Translations under genes and position numbers: made by a program
In this document: piece by piece, positions 35,667-37,062 of the stretch
How positions within the stretch are numbered: position 1 is the stretch's first letter
Layout of the letters: every line of letters begins with the position of its first letter
Assembly: GCA_019695395.1 (NCBI GenBank)
Contig: JAIBAD010000017.1
Location: 1-37,062 of the forward strand
Source: Alphaproteobacteria bacterium
GTDB taxonomy: Bacteria; Pseudomonadota; Alphaproteobacteria; JAEUKQ01; JAIBAD01
Direction of reading: 5' to 3'
Length of the DNA: 37,062 nucleotides
Notes under the pieces: model-generated
What the model was told of the DNA's origin: nothing
Seen by the model: only the letters and a program-made list of their open reading frames with translations
Database searches by the model: none

Positions 35667-35704
35667 TTAAATAATCAACGTGTTATATATAGGTTGTTAA
35701 AATT

Positions 35705-36856
35705 ATGCACAATAAATTTGGAAAATTGGTTTTAAAAATAGTTGCGTTTTTTACTTTGGTATTTTTGATTAATTATTCTATAGCCCATGCCGAAGAATTT
35801 CCAACATCAGCTAATGCAGCCTATGTGCTTGATTTAAAAACAAATACAGTTTTATATAATAAAAATGGTGATACCCCATTACCTCCCGCATCCATGAGCA
35901 AACTTATGACCATTTATGTGCTTTTTGATGCTTTAAAACAAAAAAAAGTAACTTTGGATAGTGCATTTACGGTAAGCGAAAAGGCATGGCGTATTCAAGG
36001 GTCCAAAATGTTTGTACCTATTCATGAACAGGTAAAAGTAGAAGACCTTATCCGTGGTATAATTATACAATCTGGCAACGATGCCTGTATTGTTGTGGCA
36101 GAAGGATTATCTGGCAGTGAAGAAGAATTTGCCAAATTACTAAATAAAAAAGCAAAAGAAATTGGATTAACGAACAGCCATTTTGTAAACGCATCAGGTT
36201 GGCCCGAACCAAATCATGTCATGAGTGTCAAAGATTTAGCAATTTTGGCCAAAAGATTGATTGAGGATTTTCCAGAATATTACCACTATTTTTCGGAAGA
36301 AGAATTTGTATTTAATGGTATTAAACAAGGTAATAGGAATCCCTTACTTTATAAAGATAAAAATTATAGTGCGGATGGTTTGAAAACGGGTCATACAGAA
36401 GAAGCAGGATATGGACTAACAGCATCTGCAGTGCGTGATGAACGTCGTGTTATTGTGGTTTTACATGGCTTAAAAAATATGCAAGAAAGGGCCGATGAAA
36501 GTAGACGTTTTATGAGCTGGGCCTTTGATAGTTTTGAAGCAAAAAAACTCGTAACTAAAGATACGGTTATTGATGAACTACCTGTTCCTTATGGGACAAT
36601 AAAAACAGTACCTGTTGTGACAGAAAAAGATGTTTTTGTAACCTTACCACGCAATGCTGACATAACAATGCACGCAAAAACCATTTTACCAGCCTACATT
36701 AAAGCACCCGTTAAAGCTGGAGAAAAAATTGGTATATTAACTGTTTCTGCAGATAATATTGAACCAATTGAAATTCCTTTATTAGCAAAAAATGACGTTG
36801 AGAAAGAAGGTTTTTTAGAACATATAACAACATCTTTTGAATTATTGTGGCAGTAA
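35705..36856 (+). CDS. dacC: D-alanyl-D-alanine carboxypeptidase (PBP5/DacA-DacC family)
   Basis: 383 aa. Signal peptide 1-29 (cleavage after AHA). Serine-type penicillin-binding motifs: SxxK with Ser63 and Lys66 (PASMSKLMT), SGN at 123-125 (IIQSGNDAC), KTG at 227-229 (DGLKTGHTEEAGYG). A C-terminal PBP5 beta-domain (about 275-365) and an amphipathic tail (EGFLEHITTSFELLW) should hold it on the outer face of the inner membrane. It trims the terminal D-Ala of peptidoglycan stem peptides. Its last 10 nt overlap the tmk start. The order rlpA-dacC-tmk is common in Alphaproteobacteria. Confidence 0.95.
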   Translation: MHNKFGKLVLKIVAFFTLVFLINYSIAHAEEFPTSANAAYVLDLKTNTVLYNKNGDTPLPPASMSKLMTIYVLFDALKQKKVTLDSAFTVSEKAWRIQGSKMFVPIHEQVKVEDLIRGIIIQSGNDACIVVAEGLSGSEEEFAKLLNKKAKEIGLTNSHFVNASGWPEPNHVMSVKDLAILAKRLIEDFPEYYHYFSEEEFVFNGIKQGNRNPLLYKDKNYSADGLKTGHTEEAGYGLTASAVRDERRVIVVLHGLKNMQERADESRRFMSWAFDSFEAKKLVTKDTVIDELPVPYGTIKTVPVVTEKDVFVTLPRNADITMHAKTILPAYIKAPVKAGEKIGILTVSADNIEPIEIPLLAKNDVEKEGFLEHITTSFELLWQ

Positions 36857-37062
36857 ATAAAGGTTTTTTTATAAGTTTTGAAGGCGGCGAGGGAAGTGGT
36901 AAATCCACGCATGTTAAACTTCTGGCCAATTGGTTATTAGATCAAAAAATTAATTGTATCACAACGCGGGAACCTGGTGGCACAAAAGGGGCAGAAGAAA
37001 TACGAAATTTGCTGGTGCAAGGGGATGTTAATAGATGGGACCCCCTTACCGAATTATTCCTA
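36847..37062 (+). CDS. tmk: Thymidylate kinase, N-terminal part
   Basis: 72 codons visible before the window ends. The probable start is GTG at 36847-36849, overlapping the end of dacC by 10 nt. P-loop FEGGEGSGKSTHVKLLANWL followed by TTREPGGTKGAEEIRNLL, the dTMP-binding DR/TREPGGT block, identify dTMP kinase, which makes dTDP for DNA synthesis. In related genomes holB follows. Overlap suggests translational coupling with dacC. Confidence 0.93.
   Translation, partial: MAVNKGFFISFEGGEGSGKSTHVKLLANWLLDQKINCITTREPGGTKGAEEIRNLLVQGDVNRWDPLTELFL

Overview
The window is a compact, AT-rich stretch of bacterial chromosome (coding mostly with A/T-ending codons, standard genetic code, TGA used as stop). 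Gene content and order point to an Alphaproteobacterium: ssb-gyrA-coaD divergent from uvrA; rplM-rpsI-argC; a dusB-ntrY-ntrX-dat-hfq-hflX run; rlpA-dacC-tmk; a SciP/DUF1153 gene; an alphaproteobacterial-type DksA with a degenerate zinc site; and a TrmFO folate-dependent tRNA methyltransferase. Low GC and missing ntrB/ntrC would fit a host-associated or reduced lineage, but the order cannot be fixed from this sequence alone. No mobile element, CRISPR array, prophage or rRNA operon is visible.

Layout. 1-1009 (minus): start of a nucleotide-sugar dehydrogenase and a HupE/UreJ membrane protein. 1193-4746: lptD converging on trmFO. 4807-8829 (minus): tRNA-Lys, coaD, gyrA, ssb. 8977-11868: uvrA, overlapping at its 3' end a minus-strand sensor kinase/response regulator pair (11846-13908). 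14051-14739: two small secreted proteins divergent from the two-component genes, closed by a strong hairpin terminator. 14847-16036: glutathione S-transferase and divergent MarR-type regulator sharing a promoter/operator region with three near-identical palindromes. 16120-19098: dksA, sciP, rplM, rpsI, argC. 19055-21913: MFS transporter, flavin reductase, an unknown membrane-anchored protein, tRNA-Leu and a DUF962 membrane protein. 22131-32057: a nine-gene co-directional run, dusB-ntrY-ntrX-dat-HAD-hfq-hflX-G1P dehydrogenase-HAD. 32069-34182 (minus): biotin-carrying acyl-CoA carboxylase subunit and tRNA-Ser. 34347-37062: rlpA, dacC and the start of tmk.

How it works together. Most genes are housekeeping: envelope (LptD, RlpA, DacC), replication/repair (SSB, GyrA, UvrA, Tmk), translation and tRNA modification (L13, S9, TrmFO, DusB, three tRNAs), and global regulation (DksA, SciP, Hfq, NtrYX). 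The most unusual parts are a putative sn-glycerol-1-phosphate dehydrogenase coupled by a 1-nt overlap to hflX and followed 2 nt later by a HAD phosphatase; an NtrX without the sigma-54 GAFTGA loop in a locus lacking ntrBC; the pair of small secreted proteins with matching mature N-termini next to a two-component system; and the well-ordered gst/marR operator region, where the regulator may be translated from a leaderless mRNA.
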